Part shown: positions 51,788-59,675 of the stretch, piece after piece
Numbering within the stretch: the stretch's first letter is position 1
Layout of the letters: each line of letters starts with the position of its first letter
Position numbers and translations under genes: made by a program
The notes under the pieces: model-generated
Told to the model about the DNA's origin: nothing
Database searches by the model: none
The model's input: the letters and a program-made list of their open reading frames with translations, nothing else
Assembly: GCF_024741235.1 (NCBI RefSeq)
Contig: NZ_JANSKA010000005.1
Coordinates: 62,001 to 126,000, forward strand
Reading direction: 5' to 3'
Length of the DNA stretch: 64,000 nucleotides
DNA from: Tractidigestivibacter montrealensis
GTDB taxonomy: Bacteria; Actinomycetota; Coriobacteriia; Coriobacteriales; Atopobiaceae

Positions 51788-52192
51788 ATGAGAAAACTTG
51801 ATCTGGACGACGATGTCTTTAGCCACGTTGTCCCTGCCATCTACGTGCTCTCTGACGCGCGCGGCGAAACCGCAAAGGCTGTTGTTGAGGCTGCCGCTGC
51901 TCAGTTTGGCGATGGCTCCGTCGAGATTATCCGCGTGTCTGGTGTCGAGAGCGTCGAGCAGGTCCGAGACTACTTCGACAAGAACTTCGACCCAGAGAGG
52001 CCGAGCGCCGTCTTCCACACGTTTGCTAACGGGCAGCTCCGCCGCGAGATTCGCCGTGAGCTCGACAGGAGGGGCATTCCTTCCATCGACTTGCTCGGGC
52101 CTGCAGTTACGGTAATCTCCACGCTTACCGGTGAGGAGCCGAGTCACGCCATTGGCGCCACCTTCTCTGAGCGCCCGGCTTCGAATGACTAG
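51788..52192 (+). CDS. N-terminal half of PPDK regulatory protein (PSRP-like), truncated family member
   Basis: 134 residues resembling only the first half of the DUF299 kinase/pyrophosphorylase that phosphorylates and dephosphorylates PPDK or PEP synthase: IYVLSDARGETAKAVVEAAAAQF, VFHTFANGQLRREI, and GIPSIDLLGPAVTVI. Full-length PSRPs are about 270 residues. The second half, with the P-loop (G-x-S-R-x-x-K-T type) and catalytic residues, is missing. The stop at 52192 is followed within 30 bases by a strong terminator, and no remnant of the other half is visible before ppdK. ATG 51788 has GGGAGG upstream. Its place between glyS and ppdK is the canonical PSRP position. It cannot be a normal kinase; a sensor or binding role is conjecture. 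Confidence 0.75.
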   Translation: MRKLDLDDDVFSHVVPAIYVLSDARGETAKAVVEAAAAQFGDGSVEIIRVSGVESVEQVRDYFDKNFDPERPSAVFHTFANGQLRREIRRELDRRGIPSIDLLGPAVTVISTLTGEEPSHAIGATFSERPASND

Positions 52193-52222
52193 CTCATAGG
52201 TACAAATCTCTTGTCCGTTCAG

Positions 52223-52252
52223 GGGGCCAGACTCACGTCTGGCCCCATTTTT
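52223..52252 (+). terminator. Strong terminator after the PSRP-like gene
   Basis: A perfect 10-bp GC-rich stem (52223-52232 with 52237-52246), TCAC loop, followed by ATTTTTGTT. Confidence 0.9.
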
Positions 52253-52326
52253 GTTACGTTCGCCGGCGTATTTTTCCGTCTACCGGTTACCGCTTGATTT
52301 TGGCATCTCACAAAAATGGGTCTGTC

Positions 52327-52332
52327 TAGAAT
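52327..52332 (+). promoter_or_regulatory. Possible -10 element of ppdK
   Basis: TAGAAT lies 85 bases before the ppdK start, in the gap after the upstream terminator where a promoter is needed. No good -35 is seen at 17 bases. Confidence 0.35.
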
Positions 52333-52416
52333 TGGGCGTTGCGGTGCCCTGAACCTGGCGCCGCGATGTGAGTGCGCGCCGCAAGGCGTGTCAGGTTGTT
52401 CGAACAGGGGAGTGAA

Positions 52417-55173
52417 ATGTCTGAGAAGCACGTGTACCGCTTCGGAAAGGACGAGAACGGCAACAACGTGACCGAAGTTGCCGGCGCTACCGTCGACGAG
52501 GCGAAGTGGATCACCGGCGGCAAGGGCGCCAACCTGGCGGAGATGGCCAACATCGGCCTTCCCGTTCCTCCGGGATTCTCCATCACCTGCCAGACCTGCG
52601 TCGCTTACTCGTCCGCTGGTAACGTTTGGCCCGACGGCGTCCTCGACGAGATCGACGTCTACCGCAAGGACCTCGAGAAGCGCATGGGCAAGAAGCTCGG
52701 CGACAAGGACGACCCGCTGCTCGTCTCCGTCCGCTCCGGCGCCCCCTTCTCCATGCCCGGCATGATGGACACCGTCCTGAACCTCGGCCTCAACGACGAC
52801 TCCGTCCAGGGCCTCATCAAGAAGACCGGCAACCCCCGCTTTGGCTATGACTCCTACCGCCGCTTCGTCCAGATGTTCTCGGACGTCGTCATGGGCGTCG
52901 ATGGCCAGCTCTTCGAGGATGCCATCAACGCCAAGAAGGCTGAGCGTGGCGTGAAGCTCGACACCGAGCTCAACGCTGACGACCTCAAGGACCTCGTCGC
53001 CACCTTCAAGCAGATCTTCTCCGACAACGTCGACCCCGAGAAGTACCCCGAGGTCGTTGTGGACGGCAAGCCCGTGTTCCCGCACGACCCGTACCTCCAG
53101 CTGCGCCTTGCCGAGCAGGCGGTCTTCGGATCCTGGAACACCCCGCGCGCCATCCTGTACCGCAAGCAGAACAAGATCCCCGATGACCTGGGCACTGCCG
53201 TCAACGTCCAGTGCATGGTCTTCGGCAACATGGGCGACACCTCGGCCACCGGCGTCGCGTTCACGCGCAACCCCGCCGACGGCACCAACGAGCGCTACGG
53301 CGACTTCCTGGTCAACGCCCAGGGCGAGGACGTCGTGGCCGGCATCCGCAACACCGAGCCCATCTCCGACCTGCCCAAGACCCCCGGTCTCGAGGAGGCT
53401 GGCAAGGAGCTCTACCACGTCTTCGAGATCCTCGAGGACCACTACGCCGACATGATGGACCTCGAGTTCACCATCCAGGAGGGCAAGCTCTGGATGCTGC
53501 AGACCCGCGTGGGCAAGCGCACCGCACTCTCCGCTCTCAAGGTTGCCATCCAGATGTACGAGGAAGGTCGCATCTCCAGGGAGACCGCAGTCATGCGCGT
53601 TGCCCCCGAGCAGCTCGACCAGCTCCTGCACCCGCAGTTTGACCCCAAGGCCAAGTACGAGGTCCTCGCCAAGGGCCTGAACGCCTCCCCCGGTGCTGCC
53701 ACCGGCGCCGTGGTCTTCTCGTCCGCTGACGCAGAGGCCTTCAAGGAGGCCGGCAAGCCTTCCATCCTCGTGCGCTGGGAGACCACGCCCGACGACCTCA
53801 AGGGCATGGTCGCGGCCGAGGGCATCCTCACCTCTCACGGCGGCAAGACGTCCCACGCGGCCGTCATCGCCCGTGGCATGGGCGCCCCCTGCGTCTGCGG
53901 CGTCGAGGCGCTCCACATCGACGCTCCTAACAAGGAGTGCAAGGTTGCTGGCACCGACGTCGTGCTCCACGAGGGCGACATCATCTCCATCGACGGCACC
54001 ACGGGTGACGTCATACTGGGCGAGGTGCCCCTGGTTCGTCCGCAGCTCGGCGGCGACCTCGAGACCATCCTCGACTGGGCAGACGAGGTCCGCAAGGATC
54101 CCGCCCGTGGCCGCGTGATTGGCGTCCGCGCCAACGCCGACAACCCCGCCGACGCGCAGCTCTCCGCTGACAACGGCGCCGAGGGCATCGGCCTGGACCG
54201 CACCGAGCACATGTTCCTTGGCGAGCGCAAGCAGCTCATCCAGAACTTCATCCTCGCCGAGTCCGACGACGTCAAGCAGGAGTCCCTCAAGAAGTTGGGC
54301 GAGGCCCAGAAGGGTGACTTCCTTGGCATGTTCAAGGCCATGGACGGCAAGACCGTCATCGTGCGCCTGCTCGATCCCCCTCTGCACGAGTTCCTCGACA
54401 ACCCGCGCGACCTTGAGGTCGAGATCACCAAGGAGGAGTGCGCCGGCAAGGACTGCACCGAGAAGCGCGCCCTGCTCGCCAAGCTCGACTCCTTCCAGGA
54501 GGCCAACCCCATGCTCGGCCTTCGTGGTTGCCGTCTGGGCATCGTTTACCCCGAGCTCAACGTCATGCAGGTCCGCGCCATCGCGGGCGCCGCTGCCGAG
54601 CTCAAGAAGGAGGGCTTCGACCCCAAGCCGGAAATCATGATTCCGCTCGTTGCCTTCGAGTCCGAGATTGAGCTCGTTCGCGCCGGCGTCGAGAAGACCC
54701 TTAAGGAGGTCGAGGAGGAGACGGGCGTCAAGCTCGAGATCCCCATCGGCACCATGATCGAGCTTCCCCGCGCTGCCATCACCGCCGACGAGATCGGCAA
54801 GCATGCCGACTTCTTCTCCTTCGGCACCAACGACCTCACCCAGACCTGCCTCGGGTTCTCCCGTGACGACGTCGAGTCCGCGTTCATGCCGCTCTACCTC
54901 GAGAAGAAGATCGTCAAGCGGAACCCCTTCGCGACCGTCGACCCTGGCGTCGCCAAGCTCGTCCAGATGGGCGTCGAGGGCGGCCACAAGGCCAACCCGG
55001 ACATCGTCTGCGGCGTCTGCGGCGAGACCGGTGGCGACCCCGAGTCCATTCAGGTCTACTATGACCTCGGCCTTGACTACGTGTCCTGCTCGCCGTACCG
55101 CGTGCCCATCGCTCGCCTCGCGGCCGCGCAGGCCAAGATCAACTCCAACGGCGGTCCTGCCAAGGTCGCCTAG
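52417..55173 (+). CDS. ppdK: Pyruvate, phosphate dikinase
   Basis: Interconverts pyruvate + ATP + Pi and PEP + AMP + PPi; in anaerobes it serves glycolysis with PPi or gluconeogenesis. 918 residues. N-terminal ATP-grasp domain (GGKGANLAEM, SVRSGAPFSMPGMMDTVLNLG), swivelling phosphohistidine domain with GGKTSHAAVIARGMG (phospho-His480, regulatory Thr478 retained), and a C-terminal PEP/pyruvate barrel with FFSFGTNDLTQ and CGVCGETGGDP. ATG 52417 has GGGGAG upstream. Codon usage is strongly biased toward C-ending codons, suggesting high expression. A strong terminator follows. The adjacent regulator is half-length, so control through Thr478 is in doubt. Confidence 0.97.
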   Translation: MSEKHVYRFGKDENGNNVTEVAGATVDEAKWITGGKGANLAEMANIGLPVPPGFSITCQTCVAYSSAGNVWPDGVLDEIDVYRKDLEKRMGKKLGDKDDPLLVSVRSGAPFSMPGMMDTVLNLGLNDDSVQGLIKKTGNPRFGYDSYRRFVQMFSDVVMGVDGQLFEDAINAKKAERGVKLDTELNADDLKDLVATFKQIFSDNVDPEKYPEVVVDGKPVFPHDPYLQLRLAEQAVFGSWNTPRAILYRKQNKIPDDLGTAVNVQCMVFGNMGDTSATGVAFTRNPADGTNERYGDFLVNAQGEDVVAGIRNTEPISDLPKTPGLEEAGKELYHVFEILEDHYADMMDLEFTIQEGKLWMLQTRVGKRTALSALKVAIQMYEEGRISRETAVMRVAPEQLDQLLHPQFDPKAKYEVLAKGLNASPGAATGAVVFSSADAEAFKEAGKPSILVRWETTPDDLKGMVAAEGILTSHGGKTSHAAVIARGMGAPCVCGVEALHIDAPNKECKVAGTDVVLHEGDIISIDGTTGDVILGEVPLVRPQLGGDLETILDWADEVRKDPARGRVIGVRANADNPADAQLSADNGAEGIGLDRTEHMFLGERKQLIQNFILAESDDVKQESLKKLGEAQKGDFLGMFKAMDGKTVIVRLLDPPLHEFLDNPRDLEVEITKEECAGKDCTEKRALLAKLDSFQEANPMLGLRGCRLGIVYPELNVMQVRAIAGAAAELKKEGFDPKPEIMIPLVAFESEIELVRAGVEKTLKEVEEETGVKLEIPIGTMIELPRAAITADEIGKHADFFSFGTNDLTQTCLGFSRDDVESAFMPLYLEKKIVKRNPFATVDPGVAKLVQMGVEGGHKANPDIVCGVCGETGGDPESIQVYYDLGLDYVSCSPYRVPIARLAAAQAKINSNGGPAKVA

Positions 55174-55204
55174 TGGCTTGGCGTTGATGCACGTCTAGCA
55201 CGCA

Positions 55205-55243
55205 AGGGGGAGGGGCCTGGTGCCTCTCCCCCTGTTCTTTATT
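55205..55243 (+). terminator. Strong terminator after ppdK
   Basis: An 11-bp stem (55205-55215 with 55223-55233, one G-T pair) with a 7-base loop, followed by GTTCTTTATTT. Confidence 0.85.
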
Positions 55244-55270
55244 TGGGCATCCGGCATGTTGGAGGCGCTC

Positions 55271-56332
55271 ATGAGGGTTCACGACAGGGAGGATCAGATT
55301 GCTCGCGAGGAGGATCTCCTCTCTGCTCAGGCAGCCAAGAGCTCGCAGTCAAGGGGCAGGGACGTGCCCGAGGAGGAGGACTTTCTCAGACCTTGCTACC
55401 AGCGTGACCGCGACCGCATCCTCCACTGCAAGAGCTTCAGGCGCCTGGCCAACAAGACGCAGGTCTTCCTCGCCCCAGAGGGCGACCACTACCGCACGCG
55501 GCTTACGCACACGCTTGAGGTGGCGCAGATTGCCCGGAGTATTTCTCGTGCGCTTGGGCTCAACGAGGATCTCACCGAGGCCATCGCTCTGGGGCACGAC
55601 CTTGGTCATACGCCCTTTGGACACTGCGGGGAGCGCGCCCTCTCGCGTGCCATGGCACGATACCGCGGCATCGATCCAGACTCCCAGGAGGGCCGCTACA
55701 TCTTCCGGCACAACAGGCAGAGCGTGAGGCTGGTCGAGTGCCTGGAGAAGGACGGGCGTGGTCTCAACCTCACCTGGGAGGTACGCGACGGCATCCTCTG
55801 CCACACCGGCTCGCAGCGCGCGCAGACGCTCGAGGGCAGGGTTGTTGCCTGTGCGGACCGCATTGCCTACGTGTGCCACGACATCGACGACGCCGAGCGT
55901 GCGGGACTTCTCACCGAGGGCGACCTTCCGCAGCGTCCTCGCGAGCTTCTCGGGGGCAGCTCCTCCGAGCGCATTGACGTCATGGTCCGTGATATCTGTG
56001 CGGGAAGCGCAGCGGCTGGCGACATTCGCATGTCCGAAGACGTCTGGCGCGCGATGATGGAGCTCCGCTCGTTCCTCTTCGAGTCGCTCTACACCAAGGG
56101 TGACGCCAAGGAAGAGGAACCCAAGGCAACGCGCATGATTGAGCTTCTCTTTGACCATCTTGTAAGTCACATGGACGAGGTGCCCGAGGAGTACCTCAAG
56201 CACGACTCGGACCATCCGGACGTGCAGGTTGCGGACTACGTCTCGGGCATGACGGACCGCTATGCCGTGAGGGTCTTTGAGGACCTCACCGTTCCGCGCT
56301 CGTGGAAGGGCGTCATGACGCACGGCAGGTGA
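55271..56332 (+). CDS. dgt: dGTP triphosphohydrolase-like HD protein
   Basis: Hydrolyses dNTPs to deoxynucleosides and triphosphate, by family. 353 residues. HD motif residues: RTRLTHTLEVAQIARS (His80), LGHDLGHTPFGHCGE (His109-Asp110), and RIAYVCHDIDDAE with the later Asp. ATG 55271 has GGAGG 5 bases upstream; two earlier in-frame ATGs or alternative starts lie in the ppdK terminator region. Substrate preference among dNTPs cannot be read from the sequence. In many genomes the gene lies next to dnaG/rpoD; here it follows ppdK. Confidence 0.92.
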   Translation: MRVHDREDQIAREEDLLSAQAAKSSQSRGRDVPEEEDFLRPCYQRDRDRILHCKSFRRLANKTQVFLAPEGDHYRTRLTHTLEVAQIARSISRALGLNEDLTEAIALGHDLGHTPFGHCGERALSRAMARYRGIDPDSQEGRYIFRHNRQSVRLVECLEKDGRGLNLTWEVRDGILCHTGSQRAQTLEGRVVACADRIAYVCHDIDDAERAGLLTEGDLPQRPRELLGGSSSERIDVMVRDICAGSAAAGDIRMSEDVWRAMMELRSFLFESLYTKGDAKEEEPKATRMIELLFDHLVSHMDEVPEEYLKHDSDHPDVQVADYVSGMTDRYAVRVFEDLTVPRSWKGVMTHGR

Positions 56333-56401
56333 CGGCGGCATGTCATGCGCATGCATCTCTGGTAGGCTCTAGATGACTTGCAGCGCAACCGGGGAGGGCA
56401 C

Positions 56402-57436
56402 ATGGCTCCGAAGCACATTCGAAGAGACAACATGGGCACGGGACGAGGGTTGCTTATCGTTGCCTGCGTCTTCGTTGTGCTTGCGATGGGCGTGCTCGCG
56501 CTTGCCGTGACGGGCCGGCTGCGTCCGTTGGTGGAGAGCGTGGCTCCCGGGCTTGCGGGCGTGCCTGCCCAGCAGGCTGGCCAAGAGACCGAGGGACAAG
56601 GTGCTGAGACTGTGCAGACGCTTGAGCCAAAGGACTTTACGGACTACAGCTGGGACGAGCTCTCCCAGATTTCCACAAAGATCGCCGCTGCTGCGACGGA
56701 CGACGATGGCCTGGCGATTGCGCAAGAATACAAACTGGCAGATGCCGCAGGTGCGCCCGTCAACGAGACGCGCGAGGTGGTTCTCGATGACAACACCTTG
56801 GCGTATGCGCGCATTGTGGGGTTTAGGCATGACCAGCGCGCCGATGGCTCTGGCGTTGCGGGCATGACGCTCATGGTGTCCATGCTATCCGAGCAGCCCA
56901 TGGAAACCTCTAACACCAGCCAGGGCGGATGGGAGTCCTCCTCGCTCAGGGCGTGGCTTGCAGGTGACGGCATGGCGCTCCTCCCGGATGACCTTGCCTC
57001 CCATATCGTGAGCGTTTCCAAGGCCTCCAACAACGTGGGGGTTACCTCGGATCTCGCGTCGGTCACCCAGACGGCCGATGGGCTGTGGGCCTTCTCGGCA
57101 GTCGAGGTCTGCGGCAACATCACGTGGTTTGAGGATGAGTTTGCTACTGAGATTTCCTACACCGCTGGCCTGGACACTGTGCTCAACGCCGAGGGGGCGC
57201 AGTACCCGTACTTTTCGGCAGCTGGCGTGACGGAGGAGTCCGGTGGGCAGTCGGGCGCACTTGCGCTCACGTACCGCGGCTCCTCTCGTCCGTGGTGGTA
57301 TCGTTCCGCGTACCCGTTGAACTATGCTGATACCAGCTCCAGCTCGTACTTCTTCCGAGCGAGCGAGACGGGCTTCCCGTCCTCGGTGGGCCAGGCAAAT
57401 GCGACGGCTGGCGTGGTCGCGGGACTCTGCATCTAA
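56402..57436 (+). CDS. Membrane-anchored extracytoplasmic DUF6273-like protein
   Basis: 344 residues, function unknown. A basic start (APKHIRRDNMGTGRG) precedes one membrane helix (~19-38), so the rest should be outside the cell. The body contains SSLRAWLAGDGMALLPDDL and, near the end, SSRPWWYRSAYPLNYADTSSSSYFF, which resemble the conserved Trp-rich positions of DUF6273 surface proteins (W-xxS-xLR-xWL and WWLRS). ATG 56402 has GGGGAGGG upstream. Monocistronic between dgt and rplS. Family call is by pattern, moderate. Confidence 0.65.
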   Translation: MAPKHIRRDNMGTGRGLLIVACVFVVLAMGVLALAVTGRLRPLVESVAPGLAGVPAQQAGQETEGQGAETVQTLEPKDFTDYSWDELSQISTKIAAAATDDDGLAIAQEYKLADAAGAPVNETREVVLDDNTLAYARIVGFRHDQRADGSGVAGMTLMVSMLSEQPMETSNTSQGGWESSSLRAWLAGDGMALLPDDLASHIVSVSKASNNVGVTSDLASVTQTADGLWAFSAVEVCGNITWFEDEFATEISYTAGLDTVLNAEGAQYPYFSAAGVTEESGGQSGALALTYRGSSRPWWYRSAYPLNYADTSSSSYFFRASETGFPSSVGQANATAGVVAGLCI

Positions 57437-57461
57437 GGGGTCCTATCCCATGGCGCAGAGG

Positions 57462-57496
57462 CCGGACACCCATCAAGTTATGTAGTTCTTGTCCGG
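57462..57496. promoter_or_regulatory. Inverted repeat overlapping the rplS -35 box
   Basis: CCGGACA (57462-57468) and TGTCCGG (57490-57496) are perfect inverted copies separated by 21 bases; the right copy covers part of the rplS -35 hexamer. This could be an operator or a long-loop hairpin 3' of the preceding gene. Confidence 0.35.
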
Positions 57497-57517
57497 TCGC
57501 CCGCGGTGCTCTATAAT
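57489..57517 (+). promoter_or_regulatory. Strong promoter of rplS
   Basis: TTGTCC (57489-57494), exactly 17 bases, perfect TATAAT (57512-57517), leaving a leader of about 65 bases before the start at 57590. Confidence 0.8.
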
Positions 57518-57589
57518 TCTCGCTTGTGTGTAAGCCTATGTGTCGTTCGCATACGCGTCGGCACCTCTAGTCTAGAGATGAGGAAAAGC

Positions 57590-57931
57590 ATGGATTACAT
57601 TCGCGCCATCGAGCGTCAGCAGATTCGTGAGGACATCCCCACGGTCCTGGTTGGCGACAACGTCAAGGTCCACTATCGCATCATCGAGGGCGACCGCACT
57701 CGTGAGCAGGTCTTCCAGGGCGACGTTATTCGCATGAGCGGTGCGGGCTCCCGCGAGACCTTCACCGTCCGCAAGATTAGCTTTGGTGTTGGCGTGGAGC
57801 GCACCTTCCCCCTGCACAGCCCCAAGATTGCCAAGCTCGAGGTTGTCCGTCACGGTGACGTCCGTCGCGCGAAGCTCTACTACCTCCGCGATCGCGTGGG
57901 CAAGGCCGCTCGCATTCCCGAGAAGCGCTAG
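57590..57931 (+). CDS. rplS: 50S ribosomal protein L19
   Basis: Large-subunit protein at the 30S interface. 113 residues, normal length. Motifs: [44 protein letters not shown] and [18 protein letters not shown] 57590 has GAGG six bases upstream; the ATG at 57578 is an alternative without a site. It has its own strong promoter, unlike in genomes where it follows trmD directly; here 9.5 kb separate them. Confidence 0.97.
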   Translation: MDYIRAIERQQIREDIPTVLVGDNVKVHYRIIEGDRTREQVFQGDVIRMSGAGSRETFTVRKISFGVGVERTFPLHSPKIAKLEVVRHGDVRRAKLYYLRDRVGKAARIPEKR

Positions 57932-57952
57932 AGCATCTTATTGTTTGGTCTG

Positions 57953-57987
57953 GAGGGGCTGCCCGCTTGGGTGGCCCCTCTTCATTA
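57953..57987 (+). terminator. Terminator after rplS
   Basis: A 12-bp stem with two G-T pairs (57953-57964 with 57969-57980), short loop, followed by TTCATTA. Confidence 0.75.
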
Positions 57988-58044
57988 TGTAGCTACGACG
58001 CGTCCGCTTGCCCTTTGGTCGGACGTCGGTTTGGGGGGAATCCA

Positions 58045-58827
58045 TTGGCGCGGTCTTCGGCAACAGCCCACGAAGTCGCGGCACTCTTTGCCTGTGCTAA
58101 CGAGGACGAGTTTGCCCGCCTTGAGAAGCGCTACGCTGACGACCCCCGCAAGCAGGTGCAACACGCGCGAGAGGTCGCCCAAAGGCGCCTGGCGCGTGAG
58201 CGGGGGGAGCGCGACCGCGTGCTGGCCATGTATGCCAAGGCCCGGGAGCTTGGCGGCCCCGGCCTTGTGCTTGGCGTTGACGAGGTGGGTCGTGGCGCAC
58301 TTGCCGGCCCGCTCACCGTGGCGGCGATGGCGCTTCCAGATGAGCCGATTGTCTGGGGCATCAACGACTCAAAGCAACTTACGCCCGCACAGCGCGAGGT
58401 CCTTGCTGCTCGTATCGCAGACGTTGCCCTTGCGGTGGGCATTGCGCACGTGGAGCCTGCTTCAATAGATGCCGTGGGAATGGGCGTGGCCCTTCGCATG
58501 GCAATGAAGCGCGCCATCGATGATGCTGGCGTTGATGCGGATGCCGTTCTCATCGACGGTAATCCAGTGCACGTGAGCCCAAAGGAGGTCACGCTCGTCA
58601 AGGGCGACGCGCGCGTCTCGTGCATCGCCGCTGCCTCTATCGTCGCCAAGGTGACAAGGGACGCGCTCATGGTCTCACTGGCTGAGGAGTACCCAGAGTA
58701 TCACCTTGCGGAATGCAAGGGCTACGGCTCTCCGGAGCACATCGCTGCCATACGAGAGCATGGCCTCTCACCCATACACCGCGTGTCCTTCTGCGGAAAC
58801 TTCCTCGAGACCCCTCCGCTCTTTTAG
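58045..58827 (+). CDS. rnhB: Ribonuclease HII
   Basis: Cuts RNA in RNA-DNA hybrids and at misincorporated ribonucleotides. 260 residues, with an N-terminal helical domain (~1-72) as in Bacillus RNase HII, then GVDEVGRGALAGPL with Asp79-Glu80, INDSKQLTPAQRE, DADAVLIDGNPV and AASIVAKVTRD, ending in the CKGYGSPEH segment. The start is TTG 58045 with GGGGGGAA upstream; the next ATG would remove the N-terminal domain. Followed by 233 bases without a gene. Confidence 0.93.
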   Translation: MARSSATAHEVAALFACANEDEFARLEKRYADDPRKQVQHAREVAQRRLARERGERDRVLAMYAKARELGGPGLVLGVDEVGRGALAGPLTVAAMALPDEPIVWGINDSKQLTPAQREVLAARIADVALAVGIAHVEPASIDAVGMGVALRMAMKRAIDDAGVDADAVLIDGNPVHVSPKEVTLVKGDARVSCIAAASIVAKVTRDALMVSLAEEYPEYHLAECKGYGSPEHIAAIREHGLSPIHRVSFCGNFLETPPLF

Positions 58828-59060
58828 GTCTTCTCGACAGGCGTCGCTCATTTTGGGTGGCAAGAATTTCTCAACGCGCAGTTTTGTTTTGAAAGCCTCT
58901 GGCTGCGTTGGCTTGTCGATGACCCTGAGCTCTACATTCCTGGCAAGGCTCTTTTGAGCTGTCGGCTGTCTGCCTGCCAAGTGCTCGCGTAATGTCAGTG
59001 GTGTGCAAGCCCCTGGTGACATCATCGCTCTCCCGTTTGGTTACGAGAGGGGAGAGTGCG
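58828..59060. other. Gene-free gap between rnhB and yraN
   Basis: No convincing gene, terminator or promoter. Short open frames run across it on both strands but overlap rnhB or lack ribosome sites. The part at 58870-58900 is noticeably richer in A/T than its surroundings. Confidence 0.5.
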
Positions 59061-59675
59061 ATGAGTGAGACGACGTTTGGAGCGCGTGGCGGTTCCGACT
59101 GGGCTGGTGGTGGCGGACGCTCTCACAGCGAGTTCTGCTTCGGACGCCTTGGCCATGAGTTCGACGGGTATGGCATGGGGTTTGGCGTTCCTGGGGAGAC
59201 CCGTTGCATAGACTACGACGAGGACGAGGGGTTGGGTTACGGTCCCGATGACCCTGACGCGGATCGCAAACCTCTTGACGAGTACACCACAAAGGAGCTT
59301 GGCGCCGAGGGCGAGCGTCTTGCGGCCAACTACCTTGCAGAGAATGGCTATCGCATCCTCGACATGAACTGGAGATGCCGGGCGGGCGAGGTTGATATCG
59401 TTGCCAGCGAGGACGAGCCCGACGAGGAGATGCGCCACAGTGTTGTCCTCGTTGAGGTAAAGACGAGGCTTGCCCTGGGTGACGAGGCGGACTACATGCC
59501 AGAGATTGCCGTCGATCCCAAGAAACAGGAGCGGTATCGTCTGCTTGGCCTTCTCTACCTTGTTGAGCACACCAATGTCGATTCGGTCCGCTTTGACGTG
59601 GTCGCTATCAACGTGGTGGGCTATGGCCACGCAAAGCTCCGCCACCTTGTCTGCGCCTATAGCTGGGATGACTGA
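59061..59675 (+). CDS. YraN/UPF0102 family nuclease-like protein with N-terminal extension
   Basis: 204 residues. The YraN domain occupies ~78-204: LGAEGERLAANYLAENGYRILDMNWRCRAGEVDIVA with Asp112, then VVLVEVKTR with Glu132 and Lys134, the D...ExK pattern of the restriction-endonuclease-like fold. Family members are usually about 120 residues; here ~75 extra residues precede the domain, rich in Gly, Asp, Tyr and Phe (a disordered-looking stretch). ATG 59061 has GGGGAGAG upstream. It shares one base with comM (TGATG). The yraN-comM-dprA order is widely conserved; the biochemical role is not established. Confidence 0.87.
   Translation: MSETTFGARGGSDWAGGGGRSHSEFCFGRLGHEFDGYGMGFGVPGETRCIDYDEDEGLGYGPDDPDADRKPLDEYTTKELGAEGERLAANYLAENGYRILDMNWRCRAGEVDIVASEDEPDEEMRHSVVLVEVKTRLALGDEADYMPEIAVDPKKQERYRLLGLLYLVEHTNVDSVRFDVVAINVVGYGHAKLRHLVCAYSWDD

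Noticed and set aside
52219-54987. A 922-codon open frame opposite ppdK
   Set aside because: Shadow of the strongly codon-biased ppdK gene; Leu/Val/Gly/Asp repeats and no domain, and it runs through a terminator.
58768-59025. 85-residue open frame on the minus strand in the rnhB-yraN gap
   Set aside because: It overlaps the 3' end of rnhB, has no ribosome site, and matches no motif I recognise.
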